From the NCBI GenBank assembly GCA_016285085.1, contig JAEEQA010000007.1, forward strand, positions 1 through 60,567: a DNA stretch of 60,567 bases, written 5' to 3'. The DNA is from Bacteroidales bacterium. GTDB lineage: Bacteria > Bacteroidota > Bacteroidia > Bacteroidales > WCHB1-69. Both the position numbers and the translations under genes were made by a program. The notes beneath the pieces are model-generated. The model did no database searches. It was not told the origin of the DNA and saw nothing but the letters and a program-made list of their open reading frames with translations. Below are positions 18,409 through 26,604 of this stretch, piece after piece (positions within the stretch are counted from its first letter, which is position 1; every line of letters starts with the position of its first letter).

Positions 18409-18981
18409 ATGTTCCTCAAAAACAAAATCTATTTAGCCTCCAAGTCGCCGCGCCGCAACGAGCTGCTGCGGGGCATGGGCTTCGAGTTCGAAGTGATGCC
18501 GACCAACGTCAAGGAGGCGTATCCGGCGGATTTGTCACCGGCGGAGGTGGCGGAATACCTGTCGGCATTGAAGCTCTCCACCATTGACTTCCGGAAGTTT
18601 CCGGAGGGTAGCCTCTTCATTGCCTGCGACACGATCGTGGTGGTGGGCGGCGAGATTTTGGGAAAGCCGAAAGATGCGGCCGATGCCTACCGGATGCTCC
18701 GTCTGCTTTCGGGGCGTGAACATGAGGTAATCAGCGGGTTGACCGTGATGACGGAGGCGAAGAAATTGACAAAACACCGCACGACAAAGGTGAAGTTTCG
18801 GGAACTTTCGGACGAGGAAATCAATTATTACATAGAGAATTACAAGCCTTATGACAAGGCCGGCGCCTACGGAGTGCAGGAGTGGATCGGCTACGTCGGC
18901 ATCGAGTACATCGACGGCTCCTATTACAATGTGATGGGGTTGCCCACGCAACTGCTGTGGCAGATGCTGGGTGAAATGTAA
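18409..18981 (+). CDS. maf: Maf-family nucleotide pyrophosphatase
   Basis: 190 residues from the ATG at 18409; a TTG six bases earlier is possible but less likely. The N-terminus YLASKSPRRNELLRGMGFEFEVM is the Maf signature (SxSPRR loop binding the triphosphate). DTIVVVGGEILGKPKDAADAYRMLRLLSGREHEVISGL contains the conserved catalytic Asp and Lys, and KAGAYGVQEW the third motif. Maf proteins hydrolyse non-canonical NTPs such as dTTP/UTP analogues and affect septation. It is the last gene of the GlmU-like/lon/maf operon. Confidence 0.93.
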   Translation: MFLKNKIYLASKSPRRNELLRGMGFEFEVMPTNVKEAYPADLSPAEVAEYLSALKLSTIDFRKFPEGSLFIACDTIVVVGGEILGKPKDAADAYRMLRLLSGREHEVISGLTVMTEAKKLTKHRTTKVKFRELSDEEINYYIENYKPYDKAGAYGVQEWIGYVGIEYIDGSYYNVMGLPTQLLWQMLGEM

Positions 18982-19118
18982 GTTCACCGTGTTCGGCATT
19001 GGGGGGGCTGACAGGTTCCTCATTTCAAAATGAAACGAAAGGGATCCAGTTGCCAATTTATGGACATAGAAATCATTTTATACCAACTAAAATCGGAACA
19101 ACTTTCCGAACTATGTCG

Positions 19119-19126
19119 TACCTTTG
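19119..19126 (+). promoter_or_regulatory. TAccTTTG -7 promoter element
   Basis: Exact TAnnTTTG match 21 bases ahead of the ATG at 19148. Confidence 0.65.
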
Positions 19127-19147
19127 CAGCCTCAAAAACCAACCACA

Positions 19148-20065
19148 ATGAACATCCATATTTTAGAGCCGCTTGGCATTGCAAAAGAGCTTTTAATCAA
19201 GAAGATAACTGATAAAATCGGCACAAGCCACCAGCTGGTGCTGTTCGACGACCGCCGTGAGGACGAGGCCTCCCTCGTGGAACGCTCCGCCTGCGCCGAC
19301 ATCGTGGTGCTTTCCAACATTCCGTTCCGCAAGAACGTCATCGAGAAGTGCCCCACGCTGAAGAAAATATGCGTGGCATTCACCGGCATGGACCACATCG
19401 ACCTCGCCTATTGCGCCGAAAGGGGCATCGAGGTGAAGAACTGCGCCGGCTACAGCACCGTTGCCGTGGCCGACCTCGTGTTCGGCTTGGTGCTTTCGCT
19501 GGCCCGCAACATCCCCGCCTGCGACACCGCCTGTCGCAACGGGGGCACCAAGAACGGCCTCGTCGGCTTCGAGCTGGCGGGCAAGAAGTTCGGCATCATC
19601 GGGCTCGGTGCCATCGGCAAACGGGTGGCCGACATCGCCAACGCTTTCGGCTGCGAGGTGTACGCCTACACCCGCACGCCCCGCCCCTACCCCGGCGTAA
19701 CGCTCACGGATAAAGAGACGCTGCTCCGCGCCTGCGACATCGTGTCGCTGCACACCCCGCTCAACGACACCACCCGCGGCCTCATCGGACGGGACGAACT
19801 CGCGCTGATGAAGCCGACTGCATTCCTCATCAACACGGCCCGCGGCGGCGTGGTCGATACCCCGGCATTGGTGGAAGCCCTCCGCGAGAAACGGATTGCC
19901 GGCGCCGGCATCGACGTGTTCGACATGGAGCCGCCCATCCCCTCCGACTACGAGCTGGCGCACCTCGCCCACACCGTCGTCACCCCGCACGTCGCCTTCG
20001 CCACAGCACAGGCATTCGAGAAACGCGCCGACATCATCGCCGAAAACCTCAAAGGTTGGCTGTAA
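19148..20065 (+). CDS. D-isomer-specific 2-hydroxyacid dehydrogenase
   Basis: 305 residues. The NAD-binding motif is KFGIIGLGAIGKRVADIANAFG (about residue 140). The catalytic arginine is in INTARGGVVDTPALVEAL, the glutamate in DVFDMEPP and the histidine in TPHVAFATAQA. The first 100 residues form the split substrate domain (DIVVLSNIPFRKNVIEKCP, FTGMDHIDLAYCAERGI). Candidate substrates include glycerate, lactate or phosphoglycerate; nothing in the neighbourhood decides between them. It is a single gene with its own promoter, ahead of rfbD, which also has its own promoter. The start at 19148 lies just downstream of the promoter box; an earlier in-frame start would overlap the box. Confidence 0.9.
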   Translation: MNIHILEPLGIAKELLIKKITDKIGTSHQLVLFDDRREDEASLVERSACADIVVLSNIPFRKNVIEKCPTLKKICVAFTGMDHIDLAYCAERGIEVKNCAGYSTVAVADLVFGLVLSLARNIPACDTACRNGGTKNGLVGFELAGKKFGIIGLGAIGKRVADIANAFGCEVYAYTRTPRPYPGVTLTDKETLLRACDIVSLHTPLNDTTRGLIGRDELALMKPTAFLINTARGGVVDTPALVEALREKRIAGAGIDVFDMEPPIPSDYELAHLAHTVVTPHVAFATAQAFEKRADIIAENLKGWL

Positions 20066-20080
20066 CTCAAAAAATTGACG

Positions 20081-20088
20081 TACCTTTG
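20081..20088 (+). promoter_or_regulatory. TAccTTTG -7 promoter element of rfbD
   Basis: Exact TAnnTTTG match 25 bases ahead of the ATG at 20114. Confidence 0.65.
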
Positions 20089-20113
20089 CATCCTTAATTT
20101 ACTTTGTTGGATT

Positions 20114-20998
20114 ATGCAGAAAACTATCTTGGTTACAGGTGCTAACGGTCAGTTAGGCAAAAGTTTGCAACAGATTGCACCCGATTTTTCCGGACAATTC
20201 CGTTTCCTTTTCACCGATGTGGACACCCTGGACATCACCGACCTTGCCGCCGTCCGCCGGATGGCACAGGCCGAAAATGTGGATTTCCTCATCAATGCGG
20301 CGGCATACACCGCTGTGGATAAAGCCGAAAGCGACATCGAATTCGCCTATCTTCTCAACGAAAAAGCGGTCGCCAACCTCGCCACCGCGGCGAAAGAAAC
20401 CGGCGCCTTTCTTATCCATGTTTCCACCGACTATGTTTTTGACGGACAAGCGTCTGTCCCCTATCGCACCAACGACCCGACGAACCCGACCTCCGTTTAC
20501 GGAAAATCCAAACTGGCGGGCGAAACGGCCATCGTCCAGTCGGGATGCCGGGGCGCGATCGTCCGTACGGCGTGGCTCTACTCCCCCTACGGCAACAACT
20601 TCGTGAAGACGATGCTGCGGCTCGCCGACACCAAGGAGTTCATCAACGTGGTCAGCGACCAGACCGGCTGCCCCACCCTCGCCCTCGACCTCGCCCGCTT
20701 CCTTATGGCCGTCATCGCGCACGACGGGGCAACGGAAGGAGTGAAACGCTACCACTTCACCAACAAGGGACGCATCACCTGGTTCGATTTCGCCAGCGAG
20801 ATCATCCGTCAGGCTGGAAAGACATGTCCCGTACACCCCATTCCCACAAGCAGTTATCCGACACCCGCCACACGCCCGGCGTTTTCCGTTCTGGACCTAA
20901 GCGAATCCGAAGCCTTCTTCGATATTCCCGACTGGAAGGAGAGCCTGACAAAAGTGCTGCCGGAAATCATCTACAATTACGAGCATAACATCTTCTAA
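20114..20998 (+). CDS. rfbD: dTDP-4-dehydrorhamnose reductase
   Basis: 294 residues. NAD(P)-binding TGANGQLGKSLQQI at the N-terminus, the STDYVFDG motif (Thr of the catalytic triad) and YGKSKLAGE with the catalytic Tyr and Lys. AAYTAVDKAESD is also typical of RmlD. It carries out the last step of dTDP-L-rhamnose synthesis. The other rml genes are not in the window, so it is unlinked here; a related reductase of another deoxysugar pathway cannot be ruled out. It begins after its own TAccTTTG promoter and is followed ten bases later by the LolA-like gene. Confidence 0.92.
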   Translation: MQKTILVTGANGQLGKSLQQIAPDFSGQFRFLFTDVDTLDITDLAAVRRMAQAENVDFLINAAAYTAVDKAESDIEFAYLLNEKAVANLATAAKETGAFLIHVSTDYVFDGQASVPYRTNDPTNPTSVYGKSKLAGETAIVQSGCRGAIVRTAWLYSPYGNNFVKTMLRLADTKEFINVVSDQTGCPTLALDLARFLMAVIAHDGATEGVKRYHFTNKGRITWFDFASEIIRQAGKTCPVHPIPTSSYPTPATRPAFSVLDLSESEAFFDIPDWKESLTKVLPEIIYNYEHNIF

Positions 20999-21008
20999 TC
21001 GCATAAAA

Positions 21009-21647
21009 ATGAAACGATTCCTTTTCATAGTTCTTCTTCTATTTTGCGGCACGTTGGCGGCACAGGACACCGATGGCGGCGCGACCCCCATCCTGCAATC
21101 CCTCGCCAAGAAATACCAGGCTTTCACCTCCATGACCATCGACTACACCTACAAGGCGGTGAAGGAGAAAAAAACCATCGCCACACTGACGGGCAAAGTC
21201 GCCATCAAGGGGAAAAAGTACTACATGACCTTCGATGACCAGACGTTTTACTGCGACGGCGTGACGATGTGGAACTACCAGAAAAGCGCCAACGAGGTTT
21301 CCATCTACACCTACGACGAGTCGGACGACGACATACTCAACCCCGCCAAGATGTTGGGCAGCTGGCAGAAAGACTACACCGCCAAGTTCATCCGCGAGGA
21401 GGTGGAAGCAGGCAAATCCCTGCAACTCATTGACTTGACACCGAAGAAAGGACAATCCTACTACAAAATCCGGCTTTTCATCGACAAAAACAAGAACGAG
21501 ATTGTCCGTTGTGCCGTTTACGAGAAAGACAACACCGTCTATACCTACTATTTCGACAAGTTTGCCAGCAATGCGGCCATCAGCGACAGCCAGTTTGTGT
21601 TTGATACGGCCAAGCACCCTGGCGTCAGCACCAACGATATGAGATAA
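21009..21647 (+). CDS. LolA-like outer-membrane lipoprotein carrier
   Basis: 212 residues: signal peptide (MKRFLFIVLLLFCGTLAAQ) followed by a LolA-type half-barrel. Typical features are LQSLAKKYQAFTSMTIDYTYK, KVAIKGKKYYMTFDDQTFYCDGVTMWNYQKSANEVSIYTYDE and LIDLTPKKGQSYYKIRLFIDKNKNEI. LolA proteins ferry lipoproteins across the periplasm; several divergent copies are common in this phylum, so it may not be the main LolA. It is followed one base later by tamL, itself a lipoprotein of the outer membrane, which fits an envelope-assembly operon. Confidence 0.85.
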   Translation: MKRFLFIVLLLFCGTLAAQDTDGGATPILQSLAKKYQAFTSMTIDYTYKAVKEKKTIATLTGKVAIKGKKYYMTFDDQTFYCDGVTMWNYQKSANEVSIYTYDESDDDILNPAKMLGSWQKDYTAKFIREEVEAGKSLQLIDLTPKKGQSYYKIRLFIDKNKNEIVRCAVYEKDNTVYTYYFDKFASNAAISDSQFVFDTAKHPGVSTNDMR

Positions 21648-21648
21648 T

Positions 21649-24084
21649 ATGCGCCGGTTCCTCGTCCAAATTCTTGTTTTTTCAGCATTTGCCTGGTTGC
21701 TTGCGGCCTGCAACCCTTCCAAGCATTTGAGCGACGGGGAATATCTGCTGACCAAGAACACCGTGAAGGTGGAGGACAAGAAGGGGATTGAGTTCGACAA
21801 CCTGATTTACAAGGTACGCCCCCTTCCCAACAAGAAATTCCTGGATGTATTTCCCTTGAAAGCAAGTCGTTATGTAAACAATCTACCCAAGACCGACTCG
21901 TTGGGGAATGTCATCAAAGATACGAAATGGATGAAGCGGATGCGTGCCTCCGGTGAAGAGCCGGTGCTTTTGGACACGAATCTCATCACCTATTCACTCG
22001 ACCAGATCCGGATAGCCATGAAAAAACTCGGTTATTTTGATGCCGAGTCGTATGCGACAATCAAATACAAGGATCCCAATAAGCTGCATCCCAAACGGCA
22101 CAAGGCCGAAGTGACCTACCACGTAACAGCCCACGACCCCTTCTACATCCGTGATGTCCGCTACTCCATCGACATTTTCGAATACAAACGGATCATACTC
22201 AAGGACACGGCGAACCGGCTTTTCAAAGTCGGGGAGAAATACAACGCCGACAACCTCATCGCCGAGCAAAGCCGCATCGTCAACCATATCCGCGACAACG
22301 GATACTACTATGTATCCAACGACATCGTATCCTTTGAGATTGACACGATGGATGCGGACAAACACCGGGATGCAAAAGGGAACAGGACATTGAGCATCCG
22401 AATTTTAATCAATTTTTCAAAGATAAAAGACAAGGAAATCCGCGAGCGCCACGCTTATAAGTTCTATTTCAACGATGTCTATATCTATCCGAATTACGAC
22501 ATCACCCACAACTACAACCAGAGCGCCTCGCGCATTATCTACAGGAAAAAGAAGGACGACACCCGCTACCACATCATCCAAACCCCGGTAGATCCCAACA
22601 CGCCCCGAAAGAACAAGCCCATCCCCGATATCCGTCCGAGAATACTGACAGACAACATTTTAAGCAAGAGCGGGCTCCCCTACTCCCAATCGCTGATTTC
22701 CCGTTCCCGCTCCAAACTGAACGGCTTGAAAAACTTCAACTACATCGACATCGAAGTGAAGGAAGCGATCAGCGGGCGCGACACCGTCAACAAGACGGGG
22801 CTGCTGAACACGGTCTATCGGCTGTCGCGCAGCAAGCTGCACTCGATAGCAGCGCAGCTGGAGGCCCGCAGCGACAAAGCAAGCCTGTCGCTCACCTACT
22901 CCAACAAGAACCTGTTCCGTAGCGCGGAGTACTTTAACATCAACATTTACGGAAGTCTCGGCTTCTACATCAGGTCGAAAACGTCGGAGGAGAAGGCGCG
23001 TTTCATCCTTGAAAGCGAAGAGGTCGGCGGTGAAATCTCCCTGGACTTCCGCAGACTTCTTTTCTTCCGCAAAACACAGAAAATCGAAGCCAACAACTAC
23101 GGCACACTCATCAAGGTGGGTGCCCATTTCCAGAACAACAGCTTGTATCAGAGGGGGTTGTACAATGGTGCTATCGTTTATAGTCTCGCCTACACCTCGA
23201 ACCTCACCCACACCATCACCCCGATCGACCTCTCCGTCATTGACATCAAGTCCAAAGGTGAGGAATTTGCGCAGGTTTTGTCGCTCTACTCCAAAGACTT
23301 CCGCCAGAAATACCAGGACAACTTCCTGCTTTCGTTCAAGTATGGCCTCACCTACACCCAGCCGGTGAAGAATCCACGGAACTCATTCATCATCCGTTTG
23401 AAAACCGAGTCATCGGGAATGCTCCTCAGCGCCATCTGCGCGATGGCGAAAGCCCCGAAGAACGACGAGGGCAAGTACACTATCGGCGGTATCAACTACG
23501 GTAACTTCGAACGGGCGGAGATCGATCTTCGCTACTCTTACACCATCAACAAGAACAATTCCATCGCCACCCGCTTCGACTTCGGCATCGGCATTCCGTT
23601 GTGGAACGCCACCACGCTGCCGTTCGAGAAGAGTTTCTACGTTGGCGGCTCCAACAGTATGCGCGCATGGAACTACCGCTCCCTCGGCCCCGGTTCCTAC
23701 TATACGGAGGAAGAGGTCGAGCACGACATCCGCACCGGTGATATCAAGCTGGAGATGAACCTGGAGTACCGCGGCACCATCTACAAGTTCATCAAATACG
23801 GAATCTTCGTGGATGCCGGCAACATCTGGCTGAGCCACAAGGACGAGGATATGCCCAACGCCGAGTTCAGCATCAACCGGTTTTACAAGGAAATCGGTTT
23901 CGGCGTGGGTGTGGGCCTGCGTCTCGACTTCAACTTCTTCATCATCCGCCTCGATGCCGCCCTCCCGATCTACGACCCGAGCCAATCCCCCGACCGCCGC
24001 TGGATCGGTACCAAAACAACAAATGGAGTCTCGTGGCTTAACAAACCCATCAACCTCACCTTCGGTATCGGACACGCTTTTTAA
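21649..24084 (+). CDS. tamL: TamL-type BamA/TamA outer-membrane lipoprotein
   Basis: 811 residues. A lipobox (LLAAC, lipidated Cys about residue 22) precedes KHLSDGEYLLTKNTVKV. POTRA-like repeats follow (QIRIAMKKLGYFDAESY, HDPFYIRDVRYSIDI, NADNLIAEQSRIVNHIRDNGYYYVSND), then a 16-strand Omp85 barrel with the conserved lid motif region FYVGGSNSMRAWNYRSLGPGSYY and a C-terminal beta-signal ending GIGHAF. TamL is the lipidated TamA homologue of Bacteroidota, assembling or moving lipids/proteins at the outer membrane with TamB. A tamB gene would often be adjacent, but neither neighbour is tamB here. Confidence 0.9.
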   Translation: MRRFLVQILVFSAFAWLLAACNPSKHLSDGEYLLTKNTVKVEDKKGIEFDNLIYKVRPLPNKKFLDVFPLKASRYVNNLPKTDSLGNVIKDTKWMKRMRASGEEPVLLDTNLITYSLDQIRIAMKKLGYFDAESYATIKYKDPNKLHPKRHKAEVTYHVTAHDPFYIRDVRYSIDIFEYKRIILKDTANRLFKVGEKYNADNLIAEQSRIVNHIRDNGYYYVSNDIVSFEIDTMDADKHRDAKGNRTLSIRILINFSKIKDKEIRERHAYKFYFNDVYIYPNYDITHNYNQSASRIIYRKKKDDTRYHIIQTPVDPNTPRKNKPIPDIRPRILTDNILSKSGLPYSQSLISRSRSKLNGLKNFNYIDIEVKEAISGRDTVNKTGLLNTVYRLSRSKLHSIAAQLEARSDKASLSLTYSNKNLFRSAEYFNINIYGSLGFYIRSKTSEEKARFILESEEVGGEISLDFRRLLFFRKTQKIEANNYGTLIKVGAHFQNNSLYQRGLYNGAIVYSLAYTSNLTHTITPIDLSVIDIKSKGEEFAQVLSLYSKDFRQKYQDNFLLSFKYGLTYTQPVKNPRNSFIIRLKTESSGMLLSAICAMAKAPKNDEGKYTIGGINYGNFERAEIDLRYSYTINKNNSIATRFDFGIGIPLWNATTLPFEKSFYVGGSNSMRAWNYRSLGPGSYYTEEEVEHDIRTGDIKLEMNLEYRGTIYKFIKYGIFVDAGNIWLSHKDEDMPNAEFSINRFYKEIGFGVGVGLRLDFNFFIIRLDAALPIYDPSQSPDRRWIGTKTTNGVSWLNKPINLTFGIGHAF

Positions 24085-24099
24085 TTAGTTAAGAATCAA

Positions 24100-24255
24100 G
24101 AGTTCAGAACTAAAAATTAAAAATTTATATTGATTTTCTGTCACTATACTACTTTATACCTCTTACTTTACACCTCTTACCTTCTACTTTATACCTTCTA
24201 CCTCTTAGTCCACACTCTAAACCCTATACTTTAGACTCTTAACTTTTAACTTTAT
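24100..24255. repeat. Low-complexity degenerate short repeats
   Basis: Pyrimidine-rich spacer between tamL and the helicase made of variations on ctttatacctcttac / ttctactttatacc / cttaacttttaac. The units are degenerate and not in strict register. No promoter box or hairpin stands out. Confidence 0.6.
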
Positions 24256-24261
24256 ACTACA

Positions 24262-25689
24262 ATGACCCCTTTGGATTTTGCGAGATTGTTTCGGGACCAG
24301 ATTCCGTTTGAGCTGACGGAGAGCCAGCGGACAGCGGGACGGGCTTTGACCAATTTTATCTGCAATCCAGATGAGAATCAAGTTTTTATATTGAATGGCT
24401 ATGCGGGGACGGGCAAGACAACGATGGTGAGTGCGTTGGTGCGGACGCTGAAGAGCGTGAGGAAGAAGTGTGTGCTGCTGGCTCCGACGGGGCGGTCGGC
24501 GAAGGTCTTTTCGGTCTATTCGGGGCAAAAGGCGTACACCATCCACAAGTGCCTGTATTGGGCAAGCGAGCGCGACGGGATACGGGAGTTCTCCCGCCGC
24601 CCGAACAAGAACACCCACACCGTCTTCATCGTGGATGAGGCCTCGATGATCGGCGACGGAGCCGGCGACTCTCCCCTTTTCGGCAGCCGCAGTCTGATGG
24701 ACGACCTCTTCTCCTTCGTCTTTGAGGGAGACCACTGCCAGCTGCTGCTGGTGGGCGACAACGCGCAGCTGCCGCCCGTCAACTTCGACGAAAGCCCGGC
24801 GTTGGACATCGAGTACATCCGGCGCAACTTCAACCTGACGGCCAACAGCGCCTCCCTCACCGATGTCACCCGGCAGACACAGGACTCGGGCATCCTGCAC
24901 AACGCCTCCCTCCTGCGCAGCAAGATGCAGGACGAGGATTTCTCCTTCCCCATCTTTGATACACCCGTTTTCCCCGACTGCCAGCGGGTGAACGGCGAGG
25001 ACCTTGAAGAGCTGCTGAACACCCTTTACGGAAGGAACGAGCCCGACGATATCGTCACCATCACCTACTCCAACAAACGGGCCTACGTCTATAACCAGGA
25101 AATCAGGCACCGCGTCCTCTACCGCGAGGATCAGCTGTCGGCGGGCGATTTCGTCATCGCCGTCAAGAACAACTACTTCTGGGTGCAGGATGACGACGAG
25201 GTCGGCTTCATCGCCAACGGCGACAACATGGAGATCCTGTCCATCAACAAGATACAGGAGCTCTACGGATTCCGTTTCGCCGATGTCACCGTCCGGATGT
25301 GCGACTACCCCGACCACGACAGCATCGACATCAAGGTCATCCTCGACAGTTTGGACTGCGAGGGGCCGGCGCTCAGCCGGGAGGACAGCAACCGTCTGTA
25401 CGAAGCGGTCAGTCAGGATTATGCCGACCTTCCGACGAAGAAGGAGCGATACCAGAAGCTGCGGGAGGACCCGTACCTCAACGCGGTGCAGGCCAAGTTC
25501 TCGTATGCCCTCACCTGCCACAAGACGCAGGGCGGGCAGTGGCCGGTGGTGCTGCTCGACCAGGGGCTGATTCAGGACGGCATCCTCACCAAGTCATACT
25601 TCCGCTGGCTTTACACGGCCCTCACCCGCGCCACGCGGCAGGTCTATCTCATCAACTTCAGCGACACTTTTTTCGAAATGGAGAATTAG
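24262..25689 (+). CDS. RecD/Dda-like SF1 DNA helicase
   Basis: 475 residues, a compact superfamily 1B helicase. Walker A LNGYAGTGKTTM (about residue 45), Walker B FIVDEASMIGDG (about 125), a GDNAQLPPV motif III and a C-terminal UvrD_C_2 motif SYALTCHKTQGGQWPVVLLDQG (about 415), then ALTRATRQVYLINF (motif VI). This resembles stand-alone RecD-like/Dda helicases rather than RecD2, which is longer. It probably unwinds DNA 5' to 3' in repair or replication restart. The next gene starts three bases after its stop. Confidence 0.88.
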   Translation: MTPLDFARLFRDQIPFELTESQRTAGRALTNFICNPDENQVFILNGYAGTGKTTMVSALVRTLKSVRKKCVLLAPTGRSAKVFSVYSGQKAYTIHKCLYWASERDGIREFSRRPNKNTHTVFIVDEASMIGDGAGDSPLFGSRSLMDDLFSFVFEGDHCQLLLVGDNAQLPPVNFDESPALDIEYIRRNFNLTANSASLTDVTRQTQDSGILHNASLLRSKMQDEDFSFPIFDTPVFPDCQRVNGEDLEELLNTLYGRNEPDDIVTITYSNKRAYVYNQEIRHRVLYREDQLSAGDFVIAVKNNYFWVQDDDEVGFIANGDNMEILSINKIQELYGFRFADVTVRMCDYPDHDSIDIKVILDSLDCEGPALSREDSNRLYEAVSQDYADLPTKKERYQKLREDPYLNAVQAKFSYALTCHKTQGGQWPVVLLDQGLIQDGILTKSYFRWLYTALTRATRQVYLINFSDTFFEMEN

Positions 25690-25691
25690 GT

Positions 25692-26126
25692 ATGGAAAAC
25701 AAGAAGAAACCGAAACAGTTTTTGGAGAAGCCGCAATATCCGGGTGGTTCAAAGGCGCTCCGCGAGTTCATCAACGGCCACCTGCAATACCCGGAGGACG
25801 CTATGGAACAGCGCATTGAGGGCGTGGTGTCGGTAGCCTACCAGGTAACGGACGAAGGGGATGTGGAGAACCCGACGGTCATCAAGGGGCTGTGTCCTTC
25901 GTGCGACGCGGAGGCGGTGCGGTTGGTGAAGTTGCTGAAATACGGCAAGGCGCACAACCGCGGGGTGCGGCTCAAATCGAACTGCAAGGTGAACATCAAG
26001 TTCAAGCTCGCCCCGACGGAGCCGGTGAAGATGGTGGTGTCGTACACGACCACGCCGTCGAAGCCGAAGAGCCCCAAGCAGCCGCGACCGAAGGGCGAAG
26101 GGGGCGGATACAGTGTGACGTGGTAG
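25692..26126 (+). CDS. TonB C-terminal-domain protein lacking a membrane anchor
   Basis: 144 residues. The pattern PQYPGGSKALREFINGHLQYPEDA, IEGVVSVAYQVTDEGDVENPTVIKGLCPSCDAEAVRLVKLL is the TonB C-terminal domain as found in Bacteroidota energy transducers. Unlike real TonB proteins there is no transmembrane helix, no proline-rich periplasm-spanning linker before the domain and no signal peptide; the N-terminus is just MENKKKPKQFLEK. A Pro/Lys-rich tail (TPSKPKSPKQPRPKGEGGG) follows the domain. It is joined to the helicase gene by a three-base gap. The function is unknown; it may be cytoplasmic. GC content is high, as in the upstream genes. Confidence 0.8.
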   Translation: MENKKKPKQFLEKPQYPGGSKALREFINGHLQYPEDAMEQRIEGVVSVAYQVTDEGDVENPTVIKGLCPSCDAEAVRLVKLLKYGKAHNRGVRLKSNCKVNIKFKLAPTEPVKMVVSYTTTPSKPKSPKQPRPKGEGGGYSVTW

Positions 26127-26202
26127 CGCCCGGTTGTCAAAACGTTACGAGAAACGCCCCAGCGCCATTGTTATTCCAATCAAAAATTTCACTATTATTG
26201 CA

Positions 26203-26236
26203 CCGCTTTGCCTTCCCTTCGGCAGGCGGCTTTATT
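26203..26236 (+). terminator. Possible weak hairpin terminator after the TonB-domain gene
   Basis: Interrupted stem (CCGC...GCGG with inner GCC...GGC) followed by TTTATTTT. Imperfect; low confidence. Confidence 0.35.
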
Positions 26237-26266
26237 TTAATGCAAATAATTATCAATAAGTAAATT

Positions 26267-26282
26267 AGAACCAAAAAGAACT
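26267..26282 (+). repeat. Direct repeat, left copy (agaaccaaaaagaact)
   Basis: 15 of 16 bases recur at 26511-26526, 244 bases away, bracketing the large hairpin at the left edge of the AT-rich island. The core accaaaaagaac is also nested with a further ccaaaaagaac just ahead of the right copy. Confidence 0.7.
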
Positions 26283-26361
26283 AAATAGATAGCATAACAA
26301 AAACACATAAATAGGCGTTTTCGCTTTTCTTTGGAAGACTGAAATCGGGAAATTTCAATCC

Positions 26362-26427
26362 ATTACCACAAAAAAAGAGCAGAGACGCCCTCGGATTTTA
26401 GCCGTGGGCTTTTTTGTTTGTGGTAAT
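26362..26427. terminator. Large nested hairpin, probable bidirectional terminator
   Basis: Inner stem 26387-26394 with 26402-26409 (one mismatch), followed on the plus strand by six T (26410-26415) and preceded by an A run. An outer perfect 11-bp stem (attaccacaaa 26362-26372 with 26417-26427) encloses it. It separates the GC-rich block from the AT-rich island. The 26127-26604 gap otherwise holds only the direct repeats and the promoter at 26550. Confidence 0.75.
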
Positions 26428-26510
26428 AGGTTTTTCCCGGACCTCAGTCTCCAACATGAAGTCTGCGGTTATTTTTTTACTCTTCCCCAACTCCCCAACC
26501 AGCGCCAAAA

Positions 26511-26527
26511 AGAACCAAAAAGAACCT
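26511..26527 (+). repeat. Direct repeat, right copy
   Basis: Second copy of the repeat at 26267-26282, 23 bases ahead of the island promoter. Confidence 0.7.
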
Positions 26528-26549
26528 AACAAGCTGAGGATGAAGGTTG

Positions 26550-26557
26550 TAATTTTG
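26550..26557 (+). promoter_or_regulatory. TAatTTTG -7 promoter element of the accessory operon
   Basis: Exact TAnnTTTG match 47 bases ahead of the ATG at 26605. Confidence 0.6.
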
Positions 26558-26604
26558 CAAGGGTGAAAAAATTATTGGACATATAGAATTGACAATACAT
26601 TGTT

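Noticed and set aside
19002-19008. G7 tract after maf as a phase-variable switch
   Set aside because: It lies after the maf stop and over 100 bases ahead of the next promoter, with no gene or promoter whose frame or spacing it could alter.
21649-24084. Assignment as BamA itself
   Set aside because: The lipobox at the N-terminus and the general length and pattern fit TamL; BamA is not lipidated.
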